64,000 nucleotides of DNA from Methanolobus sediminis (GTDB lineage: Archaea > Halobacteriota > Methanosarcinia > Methanosarcinales > Methanosarcinaceae), in assembly GCF_031312595.1 (NCBI RefSeq), contig NZ_CP133592.1:2542001-2606000 (forward strand), read 5' to 3'. Each line of letters begins with the position of its first letter. The first letter of the stretch is position 1. The notes beneath the pieces are model-generated. The model saw only the letters and a program-made list of their open reading frames with translations. It searched no databases and was not told where the DNA came from. Shown here piece by piece: positions 1 to 8,767 of the stretch. Both the position numbers and the translations under genes were made by a program.

Positions 1-618
1 GCAAAAGAAGGAAGGATGGTAAGAACTCTCAGGTTCATGATAGATGTGCTTTCAGGGACCCCCTCCATAGTACTTGCTATATTTGGATTAATGGTCCTTG
101 TTATCTATATGCGATATCTTACTGGAGGCTTTTCCTTGATCGCAGGTAGTATAGGTCTGGCAATACTCATATTGCCGGTTATTGAAAGGTCTGCTGAAGA
201 GGCTATTGAGACCGTTCCCCATGAACTGGAAGAAGCAAGTTATGCTCTGGGAGCCAACAAATGGGATACTATTAGGCTGATAACGATTCCATATTCCATG
301 ACCGGAATAATCACAGGTGTGGTTTTAGGTTTGGGAAGAGCTGCAGAAGAGTCTGCAGTTGTGATTCTCACCGCCGGGAATTCACAATTTATGCCAATGT
401 ACAAAGTAGTTCCAGATGCGAGATTTATTTTTGGTGTTCAGGTATATCCTCTTCAGTTTCCTGTTGGTTCTCTTCCTCTTCTAATTTATAAATCCTATCA
501 GTCTCCTCATCTGATACCCATATCCGAAGGTTTTGGAGCCGCCTTTGTTTTAATAATGATTGTTATGCTTATAAATCTGACAACAAAATTGCTTCTCTGG
601 AGGCGCAGAATTGGCTAA
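1..618 (+). CDS. pstA: Phosphate ABC transporter permease PstA (5'-truncated)
   Basis: The reading frame is open from the first base, so the gene starts upstream of the window. About 205 residues are present where PstA is usually near 290. It is the inner-membrane permease that pairs with PstC and is driven by PstB to import phosphate. The sequence shows the PstA signature GTPSIVLAIFG, several hydrophobic segments, the EAA-like loop (EEASYALGANKWDTI, which contacts the ATPase) and the motif GLGRAAEESAVVILTAG, close to the family pattern GRAAGETAP. No pstB follows. Instead the last 8 bases overlap a secretion ATPase gene. Family assignment is firm; whether pstS, pstC and pstB lie upstream cannot be seen. 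Confidence 0.9.
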   Translation, partial: AKEGRMVRTLRFMIDVLSGTPSIVLAIFGLMVLVIYMRYLTGGFSLIAGSIGLAILILPVIERSAEEAIETVPHELEEASYALGANKWDTIRLITIPYSMTGIITGVVLGLGRAAEESAVVILTAGNSQFMPMYKVVPDARFIFGVQVYPLQFPVGSLPLLIYKSYQSPHLIPISEGFGAAFVLIMIVMLINLTTKLLLWRRRIG

Positions 619-2794
619 ACTTCAACTGCGTTCAAGATTCAGTAAAAAAAGACCATCATCTGTATCAGTTGAAACAGCAGATGATATTGAAGTTGAAGCT
701 GATGCAGAATATGTTTCAGATCAGACAGTTGAAATTATCGGATCGGCAGATGATGAGGATTTTTCCGATAAGGGACATATCAGTGAAGAGGAGATTCTTT
801 CTCTTTCAGATGAACTGGATGAGCTTGAAATCATAGATAATCAGGAAATACCCGGAGATGCCTTCCTTAATCCTGAAGAAGACATTAGTGATCTCTCTTT
901 ACAGCCAGAGCTTGTTATTATTGTCGAGGAACCTGAAGTATCTGTTTCAGATGACAAAGTCAAGAAAAAGAATAAATTAAGTTTCAAAATTGGCAAAAAG
1001 GAAAAGAAGCCAAAAAAATCCTCCAATAAAGATAGTCTGACAACTACCGGAGAAGAGGGTGACGAACAAAAATCAAAACCTGCAAAAAAGAAATCCAAAT
1101 TCAATCTTGATTTTAACCTGAATTTTGGAAAGAAAAAGAAAATCACCCAAGAAAACGAAAATAACGATGATATCACGTCCGAAGACAAACAGGAACAAGA
1201 ACCAACCGAAGAATCACCTGTTTCTTTGCTTCTCAAAAAGATAGAACAGATAATAACCCCAAAACCTGAAAATATCGATGAGATGGAATTCATCGTTGGC
1301 GACATCTCTGTTCCTGCCCCCGGAGTTCCACAAAAAGAAGTAAGCATCACCTATGAAGTTACTCCCAGGTTCCAGTATGTCCATATTGAATTTACCGGTG
1401 AGTCGCTTCTATATAGTTGTCTTGAGCCTCCGCTAAGTGAAACTGAAAGAGAGGCCCTGTTCATCATACAGAATGCTTTTGACAAAATGGCACACTCTGA
1501 GATTCTTCTAGTAGAAGAGGAAGACCGTGCCGAAGCTCTCAGGGACAGGTTCGATCTAATTATAGATATCTATCGCCTGAAGCTCACTGAAACCCAGAAA
1601 GACAAGTTCTTCTATTATCTTCATAAAAAATACATGGGTTTTGACAGGATGGACCTTCTGATGAAGGATCCATATATAGAAGATATCACCTGTAACGGTC
1701 CATATACACCTCTTTATGTCAATCACAGGGTATACGGTTCAGTTGCAACGGATGTTGTCTATGAAGAGATTGAGCTCAACAACTTCGTCATGAGGATGGC
1801 GCAGGCGGCTGGAAGACATATTTCCGTACTTGAGCCTATCAGGGATGCAACACTTGTGGATGGAAGTCGTGCAAACCTCACACTTGGAAAAGAGGTCACA
1901 AAAAGAGGTTCCACATTCACCATCAGGCGTTTCAGATCCAATCCGGTCTCCTGCATCGACCTGATGAACTATAAGACCTATGATTCAACTGTCCTTGCAT
2001 ATTTCTGGCTCATGGTGGAATACAAACGTTCAGTACTTGCAGCCGGAGGAACAGCTTCAGGAAAGACGACTACTTTGAATGCTTTAGGAGCATTCATTCC
2101 GCCGGAATACAAGATAGTATCCATTGAGGATACTGCCGAAATGAACCTCATGCATCCTAACTGGACACAATCTATCACAAGAGCCGGTTTTGGTGGTGGT
2201 GAAGGTGGTAAATCCGCAGGTGATATCGAACTTTTCGATCTCCTTAAAGCCGCTTTGAGACAGAGACCTGAATACATCGTGGTTGGTGAGGTTCGTGGTG
2301 CTGAAGCAGGTACGCTTTTCCAGGCTATCTCAGTAGGTCACCCATGCATGGGAACAATCCACGCAGGTTCTATACAGGAATTGCTCTCCAGGGTTGAATC
2401 CGAACCTATGAACGTGCCAAGGAACCTTTTTGCCAGCGTTGATATGGTTATATTCAATTCCATGATCAAGGTGGGTGAACACTTTCTCAGGCGTGCGCTC
2501 AGGATTGTTGAGATAGTGGAGCTTGATCCTGAACGTGGTGACCTCGTTACCAATCCTGTATTCAAATGGAACCCTATTACGGACGAATATGAGTTCAGTG
2601 GCAGCAGTGCCATGTTCGATGATATCAATGAAGAGTTCGGCATCGATCAGAGTGAACTTGTAAGTGAAATGGACCTCAGGGCGAGATATCTGGAAGGACT
2701 TGCACGCGATGGCATCACAGAATATGAAGAAGTTGCAAGGGCCATAAGAAGATACTCACGGCAAAAAGACGAAATGCTGGAGATGACTCATTAA
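611..2794 (+). CDS. Type II/IV secretion system ATPase (GspE/PilB/ArlI-like)
   Basis: Cytoplasmic hexameric ATPase expected to power assembly of an archaeal type IV pilus-like filament. The first 230 residues or so are acidic and lysine-rich low complexity, probably disordered. The catalytic part follows: Walker A GGTASGKTTT near residue 480, Asp box SIEDTAEMN near 505, Walker B region VVGEVRGAEA near 560 and His box GTIHAGS near 583. At 727 residues it is longer than archaellum ArlI because of the charged N-terminus. The start is TTG at 611, chosen because GGAGG at 599-603 lies 7 bases upstream. The start overlaps the end of pstA, so the two are probably co-transcribed. The next gene begins directly after its stop codon. 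Confidence 0.9.
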   Translation: MAKLQLRSRFSKKRPSSVSVETADDIEVEADAEYVSDQTVEIIGSADDEDFSDKGHISEEEILSLSDELDELEIIDNQEIPGDAFLNPEEDISDLSLQPELVIIVEEPEVSVSDDKVKKKNKLSFKIGKKEKKPKKSSNKDSLTTTGEEGDEQKSKPAKKKSKFNLDFNLNFGKKKKITQENENNDDITSEDKQEQEPTEESPVSLLLKKIEQIITPKPENIDEMEFIVGDISVPAPGVPQKEVSITYEVTPRFQYVHIEFTGESLLYSCLEPPLSETEREALFIIQNAFDKMAHSEILLVEEEDRAEALRDRFDLIIDIYRLKLTETQKDKFFYYLHKKYMGFDRMDLLMKDPYIEDITCNGPYTPLYVNHRVYGSVATDVVYEEIELNNFVMRMAQAAGRHISVLEPIRDATLVDGSRANLTLGKEVTKRGSTFTIRRFRSNPVSCIDLMNYKTYDSTVLAYFWLMVEYKRSVLAAGGTASGKTTTLNALGAFIPPEYKIVSIEDTAEMNLMHPNWTQSITRAGFGGGEGGKSAGDIELFDLLKAALRQRPEYIVVGEVRGAEAGTLFQAISVGHPCMGTIHAGSIQELLSRVESEPMNVPRNLFASVDMVIFNSMIKVGEHFLRRALRIVEIVELDPERGDLVTNPVFKWNPITDEYEFSGSSAMFDDINEEFGIDQSELVSEMDLRARYLEGLARDGITEYEEVARAIRRYSRQKDEMLEMTH

Positions 2795-3712
2795 ATGGTC
2801 AAAACCCAGGATGTAGATGTCCATCAGGTTTTCAATGATGGAAGTACTAACAAGTATATTGAAAAATATAAGATGTTCTGTTATGTCTTTGGTAAGCACA
2901 TAGATAAAAAACCACAGGATGATATTGCCAAATCACTTTACCAGGCAGACATGGTACTTACTCCTGGTATGTTTATGTCTCTGGCATTGGTTACTGCCGG
3001 TCTGTCTGCAGGAATTATTTTTATTTTATCTGTCCTGCTTTTTAGAAGTTCATCATCTCCTCTTGTCTACATATCCGTACTGACATTTCTCACGTTCGGC
3101 CTTACAGTGAGTGGGTTCCCGTTCATGCTTTACAACAAGGTATCCAATAAGAACATGAACATAGAGCAGGAACTGCCTTTCACCCTTGGTTATATGACTA
3201 TTCTTGCAAGTTCAGGTTCTTCTCCCATGGATGTCATAAGGAAAGTTGCAATCGAGGACTATGGTGACGTTTCGGTTGAATTTGGCAAAGTAATGTACCG
3301 TGTGGATGTGCTTGGTGAGGATGGTGTCAGTGCCATGAACCACCTTATACGCAACACGTCTTCTGAATCTCTAAGAGCCATTTGCATTGATCTTGCTAAT
3401 GCAATGCAGTCCGGTGGAGGACTACGAACTTATCTGGAAATGAAATCCAGGGAACTAATGGATATGAGGCGTAAAATGCAGCAGGAGTTCGTTGATTCTC
3501 TTGGTGTGTATGGTGAAGGATACCTGAGTGGTGTTGTCATGAGTGTTGTACTTGTAGTCCTGATGATCGTGGTCACAAGTGCTCTTGGAATTGATCTGGG
3601 ACCTTTTACGGCCAAACAGATGTTCCAGTTCTTTGTTTACTTCATGTTGCCTTTCATAAACATTGTTTTCCTGATCTTGTTATGGATGAAATATTCAAGG
3701 AGTACTCTATGA
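2795..3712 (+). CDS. TadC/ArlJ-like pilus platform membrane protein 1
   Basis: Integral membrane platform protein of the type II secretion F (GspF/TadC/ArlJ) family, 305 residues. It should anchor the secretion ATPase and the growing pilus. Four hydrophobic segments are visible (about residues 58-82, 90-113, 243-268 and 278-300). Between them is a cytoplasmic GspF domain with MTILASSGSSPMDVIRKVA and the later DLANAMQSGGGLRTYLEMKSR segment typical of TadC. The ATG abuts the TAA of the ATPase gene, and the 3' end overlaps the next gene by four bases, so translation of the three genes is probably coupled. Confidence 0.85.
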   Translation: MVKTQDVDVHQVFNDGSTNKYIEKYKMFCYVFGKHIDKKPQDDIAKSLYQADMVLTPGMFMSLALVTAGLSAGIIFILSVLLFRSSSSPLVYISVLTFLTFGLTVSGFPFMLYNKVSNKNMNIEQELPFTLGYMTILASSGSSPMDVIRKVAIEDYGDVSVEFGKVMYRVDVLGEDGVSAMNHLIRNTSSESLRAICIDLANAMQSGGGLRTYLEMKSRELMDMRRKMQQEFVDSLGVYGEGYLSGVVMSVVLVVLMIVVTSALGIDLGPFTAKQMFQFFVYFMLPFINIVFLILLWMKYSRSTL

Positions 3713-5070
3713 ATATTGAAAAATATCGTCTGACAGCGCAGCGTTATGTTCAGATGCTGACTATACGTTATGATATCAAACGTGAATATCTCACATTAGG
3801 GATACCTGTCTTCATTGCGTTAATGATCGTGGCTCTGGCAATATTTACCGGTCATTCATTTGTCACAGATGAAGCTGCAGTCGGAGGTGCTGCAGTCAGT
3901 GATGAGGCTGCTGCAAAGCAGGCAGCTTACGAGCAACTTGTAGCTGAAATGGAAGCGGCAGAAGCTGCAGATAGAGGCGAGGTGATAGCAACTGAAGAAC
4001 CAGTTGCAGAACCTGAAACTGAAAAAGATAAACCAAAAGATGATCTTGATCACATTATGGTTTTTGCTGTACTTGTGGCCATTATTCCGTATTCTATTGA
4101 TTCGTTCATAGAAAAGCGAAATCTGCAAAAAAGGGAAGTTGCTTTCAGTGAATTCCTGTACAAACTTTCAGAATTAATGAGAGGTGGTATTGATCCCGTA
4201 AAAGGTTTTATCAATCTCTCCAAGACCAATCTTGGGGCTATCAGCAGTCATGCTCAGGATGCAGCGTCATCAATGGTGCTTGGTAAATCCTTTGATGAAT
4301 CTATGCACAGGATGTCAGATTCAATGAAAAGTCGTCTTGTTTCCAGGTATATAGATGTAGTCGTGCAGGCTGCATATACTGGAGGTAATGTGGCTGACCT
4401 GTTGTTCCGGACTTCCGAGGACATGAGGTCTGTGATTGCCATCCAGAGGGAAAAAGAGGCAAACCTGAAGCAATATATTGTCATTTTCTACCTTGCACAA
4501 GGTATCATTATAATGCTGACCTACATACTTTCAACATCCCTGTTGCCTCTTATTCAGGGTGTGGGAATGGAAATGCTAGGAGGTGCAGGTCTTTCGGATA
4601 TAGACTTTGAGCGTGGTTTTTTCCATATGATCATACTCAATGCTCTATTTGGCGGACTTATAGTCGGACAGATCACAGAGGGTGAGATCAAACACGGATT
4701 CAAGCATTCTGCTATATTGATTGCATTAAGTTATGTTGCATGTGTAACATTGCTGCTTCCGGCAGGTGTAGGCAGCACATACATGGTAACGGTAGCCTCC
4801 GGTGATGCACAGGAGGTTATGGGTGGTATTCCACTGCAGCAGCCTATTATATTCAATGTAACCGATGCAGATGGTAATCCTGCTGCCGGTACGTTTGTCA
4901 AAATGACGATCACACCTACTGGAGTGATTACAAGTTCTATGACAAAGGATGATGGGACAGTCACTGTGTCTCCAGTCCCTGGTTCAAATGCAGGTACTTA
5001 TGTCGTAACAGCGACAGCAGGTGAATCGAAGGGTACAGCAACAATAATTGTGAATGGAGGAGGAGATTAA
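3709..5070 (+). CDS. TadC/ArlJ-like membrane protein 2 with C-terminal Ig-like domain
   Basis: Second TadC/GspF-family platform protein. I prefer ATG 3709 over 3682 because AAGGAG at 3697-3702 sits 6 bases upstream and it makes an ATGA overlap with the previous stop; this gives 453 residues. After the first membrane segment (about 27-51) comes an Ala/Glu-rich linker (about 52-118), then a second segment, the GspF domain (ELMRGGIDPVKGFINL, GKSFDESMHRM), and three more membrane segments up to about 358. The last 90 residues resemble a bacterial Ig-like (Big-1) domain (IIFNVTDADGNPAAGTFVKM, then alternating hydrophobic strands) and should face outside the cell. The tail is unusual for this family. 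Confidence 0.85.
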   Translation: MNIEKYRLTAQRYVQMLTIRYDIKREYLTLGIPVFIALMIVALAIFTGHSFVTDEAAVGGAAVSDEAAAKQAAYEQLVAEMEAAEAADRGEVIATEEPVAEPETEKDKPKDDLDHIMVFAVLVAIIPYSIDSFIEKRNLQKREVAFSEFLYKLSELMRGGIDPVKGFINLSKTNLGAISSHAQDAASSMVLGKSFDESMHRMSDSMKSRLVSRYIDVVVQAAYTGGNVADLLFRTSEDMRSVIAIQREKEANLKQYIVIFYLAQGIIIMLTYILSTSLLPLIQGVGMEMLGGAGLSDIDFERGFFHMIILNALFGGLIVGQITEGEIKHGFKHSAILIALSYVACVTLLLPAGVGSTYMVTVASGDAQEVMGGIPLQQPIIFNVTDADGNPAAGTFVKMTITPTGVITSSMTKDDGTVTVSPVPGSNAGTYVVTATAGESKGTATIIVNGGGD

Positions 5071-5094
5071 ACCCCTCCTATTTTATTTTAAAAT
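5056..5094 (+). terminator. Hairpin plus T-rich tract after pilus platform gene
   Basis: GGAGG at 5056-5060 can pair with CCTCC at 5074-5078, and the run after it is rich in T (TATTTTATTTTAAAA). It lies between convergent genes and overlaps the stop codon. It is a plausible but modest terminator. Confidence 0.4.
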
Positions 5095-5119
5095 ATAAAA
5101 AAAATGTAATAAGCTCGAA

Positions 5120-5818
5120 TTAACCGACTCTTTCTCTCATATCCATTGTAATTCCCTGACTGGTCACATTGTAAGCGATCATCTTATTCAGGGGAATGCT
5201 GCCTTTCATTTTTGGAATATTGATGTATCTGTTAATTTTGCCAGCCATGTACTCGGTCCTGAACTGGATAACACCATCAACCATGGAGCGGATTATCTTC
5301 TCGGCTCTTTCAGGGAGTATACCCATATCTGCTGAAAGCAGGAATGTGATGTTCTCTTTCCTGCTGATACTGATAAGTGCTTCTATGGTCTCGGATATAA
5401 CTTCTGTGTCTTCATGAACGAATAGTGCGGCAAACATGTCAATGATGCAGACATCAGCTTCACTGATATTGTGCAGCAGTGATCCGTTATTCTCTCCGTG
5501 AAGCCTGCTGTAAAGCCTGTGGCGTTTGTAACACATGTCCAGTAAGGCAATATGATCTGAAAAATTGCCAATGGCTGTAAAAAGCTCAGGTTTTGTCAGA
5601 GAATCGAATTTGTTCATTTCATCTTTCAGATCGTTTTCTGAATTTCTGGTAGATATATAGAAAACTTTTTTTCCAGATTTAAGAGCATCAGAAGTGATCT
5701 TGTGGAAAAAGACACTTTTTACATCTCCTATGTCTTCTTCTACCAATAGTACCACATTGGAAGGTACGTTTTTTAAACCAAAGCTAGTCAGCACCATCAA
5801 AACCCTAAAAGTAATCAT
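5120..5818 (-). CDS. KaiC/RAD55-like ATPase homologue with degenerate P-loop
   Basis: RecA-fold protein of the KaiC/RAD55 group, 232 residues, related to the ArlH-like regulators found in archaeal pilus and archaellum loci. The order matches: a strand and P-loop position (NVVLLVEEDIGDVKSVFFHK), the KVFYISTRNSENDL strand, a Walker B-like ADVCIIDMFAAL near residue 120, and a late FLLSADMG. The P-loop keeps Lys-Ser but has lost the second and third glycines, so ATP binding may be impaired. The start may be ATG 5818 or ATG 5797; the latter fits the usual short N-terminus before FGLKNVP. It lies opposite the pilus genes, between platform protein and pilin. A structural or switching role is inference. 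Confidence 0.65.
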   Translation of the reverse strand: MITFRVLMVLTSFGLKNVPSNVVLLVEEDIGDVKSVFFHKITSDALKSGKKVFYISTRNSENDLKDEMNKFDSLTKPELFTAIGNFSDHIALLDMCYKRHRLYSRLHGENNGSLLHNISEADVCIIDMFAALFVHEDTEVISETIEALISISRKENITFLLSADMGILPERAEKIIRSMVDGVIQFRTEYMAGKINRYINIPKMKGSIPLNKMIAYNVTSQGITMDMRERVG

Positions 5819-5869
5819 TGCTTAAATGGTTTTGGAATAAATTATCAAAATCAATAGACTATTGGGTTC

Positions 5870-5877
5870 TATATATA
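5870..5877 (+). promoter_or_regulatory. TATA box of the pilin gene
   Basis: TATATATA lies 46 bases before the pilin ATG. A start of transcription about 25 bases downstream would leave a leader of roughly 20 bases. The pilin is separated from the upstream pilus genes by the opposing KaiC-like gene, so it needs its own promoter. Confidence 0.5.
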
Positions 5878-5922
5878 TTACAGAAACAAAGTATATAATC
5901 GGTAATACACTTCTCATCAAAG

Positions 5923-7062
5923 ATGGCTGGCAACGATATGAAAGCATTTTTGAACGACAACCGTGGTGTCACTGTTATATTTGGCACTTTATTGCTGATA
6001 CTGATCACAATAATTGCTGCTTCCAGCGTTGCTTACATGATATCCACAACCCAGAAACAGGCTATGGATCTGGAAAGCCATCAGAATTCAGTTGAGAATG
6101 AGAACCTGAAAATAGTTTCCATTGATCCACATGGGGATGGTTCTAACTGGGAATCCATTGACCTGAAAATACTTAATCTGAATATTGAAGATTCCTACAT
6201 CTCAGCAATACGAATAAATGACGGATATTTCCTATATTACCGGTCTTATGAAGACGACTCATCTGAAACTTTTGATACTTACAAAGGATACCCGGCTGTT
6301 TACAATGCAAACCACAGGCTGAAGATCCCTGCTACAAAGAGCAAAACTGTCCACCTCAATTTTTCAGATATTTATGTTCAGGGAACTGAAACCATAGACA
6401 CTTCTGCATGGACGAATAATAGTCTTGATTTTACATATTCCCTCAAAAAACATCCATGGGATGCTTATGGTGAATATGCATACAATTTAAATCTCACCTA
6501 TGTAAATGGAACAAACTGCATTGAAACTGGCAATATTACAATGGATGATGAAAACCGACAAATCACATTCCTTGGTAATGTTTCAGGTGGAAATCTTACC
6601 AATACATCAGATTACAATCTCACATATTCATTAAATTTCAAGTCATATCCTGGTATATCACCTTCTGAAAGAGATCCTGTCAGGGTCGAACTTATTACCT
6701 CATACATCAATGTTTTCAGGGAAGTATTTACACCTCCAACGCCGGTGGCAGCAGTACAGTTCAAAGTTGAATATCTGCAAGACGGAAATGGTACCCAGAG
6801 TCCGAATAGCTACCTTATATTAGATGCTTCTGACTCCATAGATATTGATGGTTTCATTACCAGCTATAAATGGGCCATCTGGAAGGATTCAGGTAACGGA
6901 ACAGCAACTCTCTATGACTATAACCTCCAGGGAATGGTTGTAAGGCCAAATGGCATTGATCCGTATAACGATCATAATGTGACCATCGATCTCATGCTAA
7001 CCGATGACGATGGCATGACCTCCAGACTAAGCCAGGTTTCGGGTAATCTGACAATTCTTTAA
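5923..7062 (+). CDS. Archaeal type IV pilin-like protein with PKD-like C-terminus
   Basis: The N-terminus has a class III (prepilin) signal: a short charged segment (FLNDNRG) followed by a long hydrophobic stretch starting GVTVIFGTLLLILITII. Processing by an archaeal prepilin peptidase just before this stretch is expected. The mature protein of about 360 residues is much larger than a typical archaeal pilin. It carries many N-x-S/T sequons. Its last 110 residues look like a PKD/Ig-type domain (YLILDASDSIDIDGFITSYK and DLMLTDDDGMTS). It is probably a minor or tip pilin, or a surface adhesin assembled by the upstream ATPase and platform proteins. ATG 5938 is an alternative start. Confidence 0.75.
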   Translation: MAGNDMKAFLNDNRGVTVIFGTLLLILITIIAASSVAYMISTTQKQAMDLESHQNSVENENLKIVSIDPHGDGSNWESIDLKILNLNIEDSYISAIRINDGYFLYYRSYEDDSSETFDTYKGYPAVYNANHRLKIPATKSKTVHLNFSDIYVQGTETIDTSAWTNNSLDFTYSLKKHPWDAYGEYAYNLNLTYVNGTNCIETGNITMDDENRQITFLGNVSGGNLTNTSDYNLTYSLNFKSYPGISPSERDPVRVELITSYINVFREVFTPPTPVAAVQFKVEYLQDGNGTQSPNSYLILDASDSIDIDGFITSYKWAIWKDSGNGTATLYDYNLQGMVVRPNGIDPYNDHNVTIDLMLTDDDGMTSRLSQVSGNLTIL

Positions 7063-7101
7063 TATTTTGTTTACATCTATATATTAAAAGGAAGGATTTA
7101 C

Positions 7102-8157
7102 ATAGCAGACAAAAGAAAGATCCAGTTAACAGGTGGCTCTACTTATATTGTTTCTCTTCCTATTGAGTGGGTAAGAGAAGGCGGACTCACAGCCGGTGAC
7201 ACTGTGCTTCTCACAGTAAGGCCGGACAGATCACTGCTTATTAGCTCTGACCAGAGTAATGTGAAAAAGAATGTCCGGTTAAAAGTCGATATGATCGCAT
7301 CTGAGGATCAGGAAGAGAATTTCAGGTTGCTTGTTGCTAATTATCTTGTAGGTTATGATATAATCAGGATCCTTTCTCCCCGGGGATTTTCGGCTGCAGA
7401 GCGTAAGTATCTGAAAGAATCTGCCCGCAGACGCCTTATAGGTATTGAAATTGTAGAGGAAACAAGGACAGAGATAATACTCCAGAACCTGCTGAATTTC
7501 CAGGATATTTCCTTTGAAAAGTCTCTCCAGAGTATGTACCGTATCATTTTTTCCATGATGGAGGATTCTATTGTGGCATTAAGGGAAGCTGATGTGGAAC
7601 TTGCAAAGGATATCATTCACAGGGATAATGATGTTGATAAGTTCTATCTTTTAAGTGTCAGGCAAATAAAAGCAGCTCTGGATGATTCTACACTTGCCGG
7701 CAAGATAGGTATAAAAGACACAAAAGACTGTCTTGGTTATCGCTTAATCGTAAAGCTCATGGAACGTATTGGTGATCATGTCCAGGGTATCTCCCAAAGT
7801 GTGATCCAGATGGACGGTGAAAAAGGTGACAACGATGACATTATTGAAATGGGTCTTCTTTCCCAGAAACTTTTCCAGGATTCTTTTAATTCGATAATGA
7901 GCATTGACACTGACCTTGCAAATCATGTGATGCGGACTTCCAAGATATCAATTGCTCTTGGAAATAAGATAATCCAGAAGTCTGAGCACAGTGAAAAAAC
8001 TTATTGCCTTTCAGGTGAGCGCCAGAGAAAAATAATCGAGAGCTTCCAGCGTATCTCAGAATACAGTGCTGATATAGCTGAAATGGTCATCAATATGAAA
8101 GCTACCCACATCAAGCAAACTTTATCAGAAGAAGCCCAGGCACTCGAACAGGCTTGA
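7102..8157 (+). CDS. PhoU-family phosphate regulator with N-terminal AbrB domain; non-canonical start
   Basis: The N-terminal region encodes a SpoVT/AbrB-like DNA-binding element (ADKRKIQLTGGSTYIVSLP...) followed by PhoU helical bundles (MYRIIFSMMEDSIVALREAD and MERIGDHVQGISQS), the usual layout of archaeal PhoU-like regulators. Between the in-frame stop at 7060-7062 and GTG 7204 there is no ATG, GTG or TTG, yet the conserved domain starts before GTG 7204. The best start is ATA at 7102, 6 bases after GGAAGG (7090-7095). That gives 351 residues. A start at GTG 7204 would remove the DNA-binding part. The gene may respond to phosphate together with pstA, although 6.5 kb of pilus genes separate them. 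Function in detail is inferred. Confidence 0.8.
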   Translation: MADKRKIQLTGGSTYIVSLPIEWVREGGLTAGDTVLLTVRPDRSLLISSDQSNVKKNVRLKVDMIASEDQEENFRLLVANYLVGYDIIRILSPRGFSAAERKYLKESARRRLIGIEIVEETRTEIILQNLLNFQDISFEKSLQSMYRIIFSMMEDSIVALREADVELAKDIIHRDNDVDKFYLLSVRQIKAALDDSTLAGKIGIKDTKDCLGYRLIVKLMERIGDHVQGISQSVIQMDGEKGDNDDIIEMGLLSQKLFQDSFNSIMSIDTDLANHVMRTSKISIALGNKIIQKSEHSEKTYCLSGERQRKIIESFQRISEYSADIAEMVINMKATHIKQTLSEEAQALEQA

Positions 8158-8529
8158 TCTTACAGTAATTACCATAAGATTGTTGATGACAAGCACAAGT
8201 CCGAAAATACTTACTCCTGTCCTTGAAAGGTTCCATAGTTTTCTGGCATATGAATGAACTGATGCTTTTGTAGAGCAATAGTTCCAGTAGATAACTGCCA
8301 GTATCATAATTTTTACAATTAGCAGCGACCAGATTCCATGGGTTTCCATTAAGCCGGAAAGAATGCCATTTTCCTCAAATCCGTATCCGTTGCTCAGGGC
8401 ATGGAATGTTGTGAGAAAATCTCCAATTATATAAAGCAGTATAATGAATCTGGCCTCATGCAGGAAGTCGTATATCGCTTCTGTGTTGAACAATCCTTTG
8501 CTGTGTGTATTGATATTATCAGGAAGCAT
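8125..8529 (-). CDS. DUF5658-like small membrane protein
   Basis: A 134-residue protein with three or four hydrophobic segments. The pattern IIGDFLTTFHALSNGYGFEE followed by NGILSGL fits the DUF5658 family of unknown function, where an Asp-x-x-Thr-Thr helix is followed by an acidic E-x-N-P/G-L motif. Its 3' end overlaps the end of the convergent phoU-like gene by 33 bases. No partner is obvious. Confidence 0.6.
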   Translation of the reverse strand: MLPDNINTHSKGLFNTEAIYDFLHEARFIILLYIIGDFLTTFHALSNGYGFEENGILSGLMETHGIWSLLIVKIMILAVIYWNYCSTKASVHSYARKLWNLSRTGVSIFGLVLVINNLMVITVRSSLFECLGFF

Positions 8530-8767
8530 ACTTTCTTAGAAGCTTGCTCATTTATATTGGTGGAATGTAGTTATTTTGGAAAGTTATGTTCATATATTTC
8601 TTAAATAAAAATAAATATAATTAGAATATATATTATCTCTCAAAATCATTTGTTTCTATATATCTTCAGATGCATGTTTGTCATTCAAAATACAAAAAAC
8701 CAGAATAAACCTGTAACTGAAAGAGAGATAAGAAATTAAAGAAAAAAGGGAAGAAAAAGGTTGAATA

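Noticed and set aside
841-1350. Long minus-strand open frame opposite the N-terminus of the secretion ATPase
   Set aside because: It is the complement of low-complexity charged sequence, encodes Ser/Phe-rich repeats and has no ribosome binding site.
611-7062. Archaellum operon
   Set aside because: There is no archaellin or ArlF/G/X-type gene; pilin and TadC pairs fit a type IV pilus-like system better.
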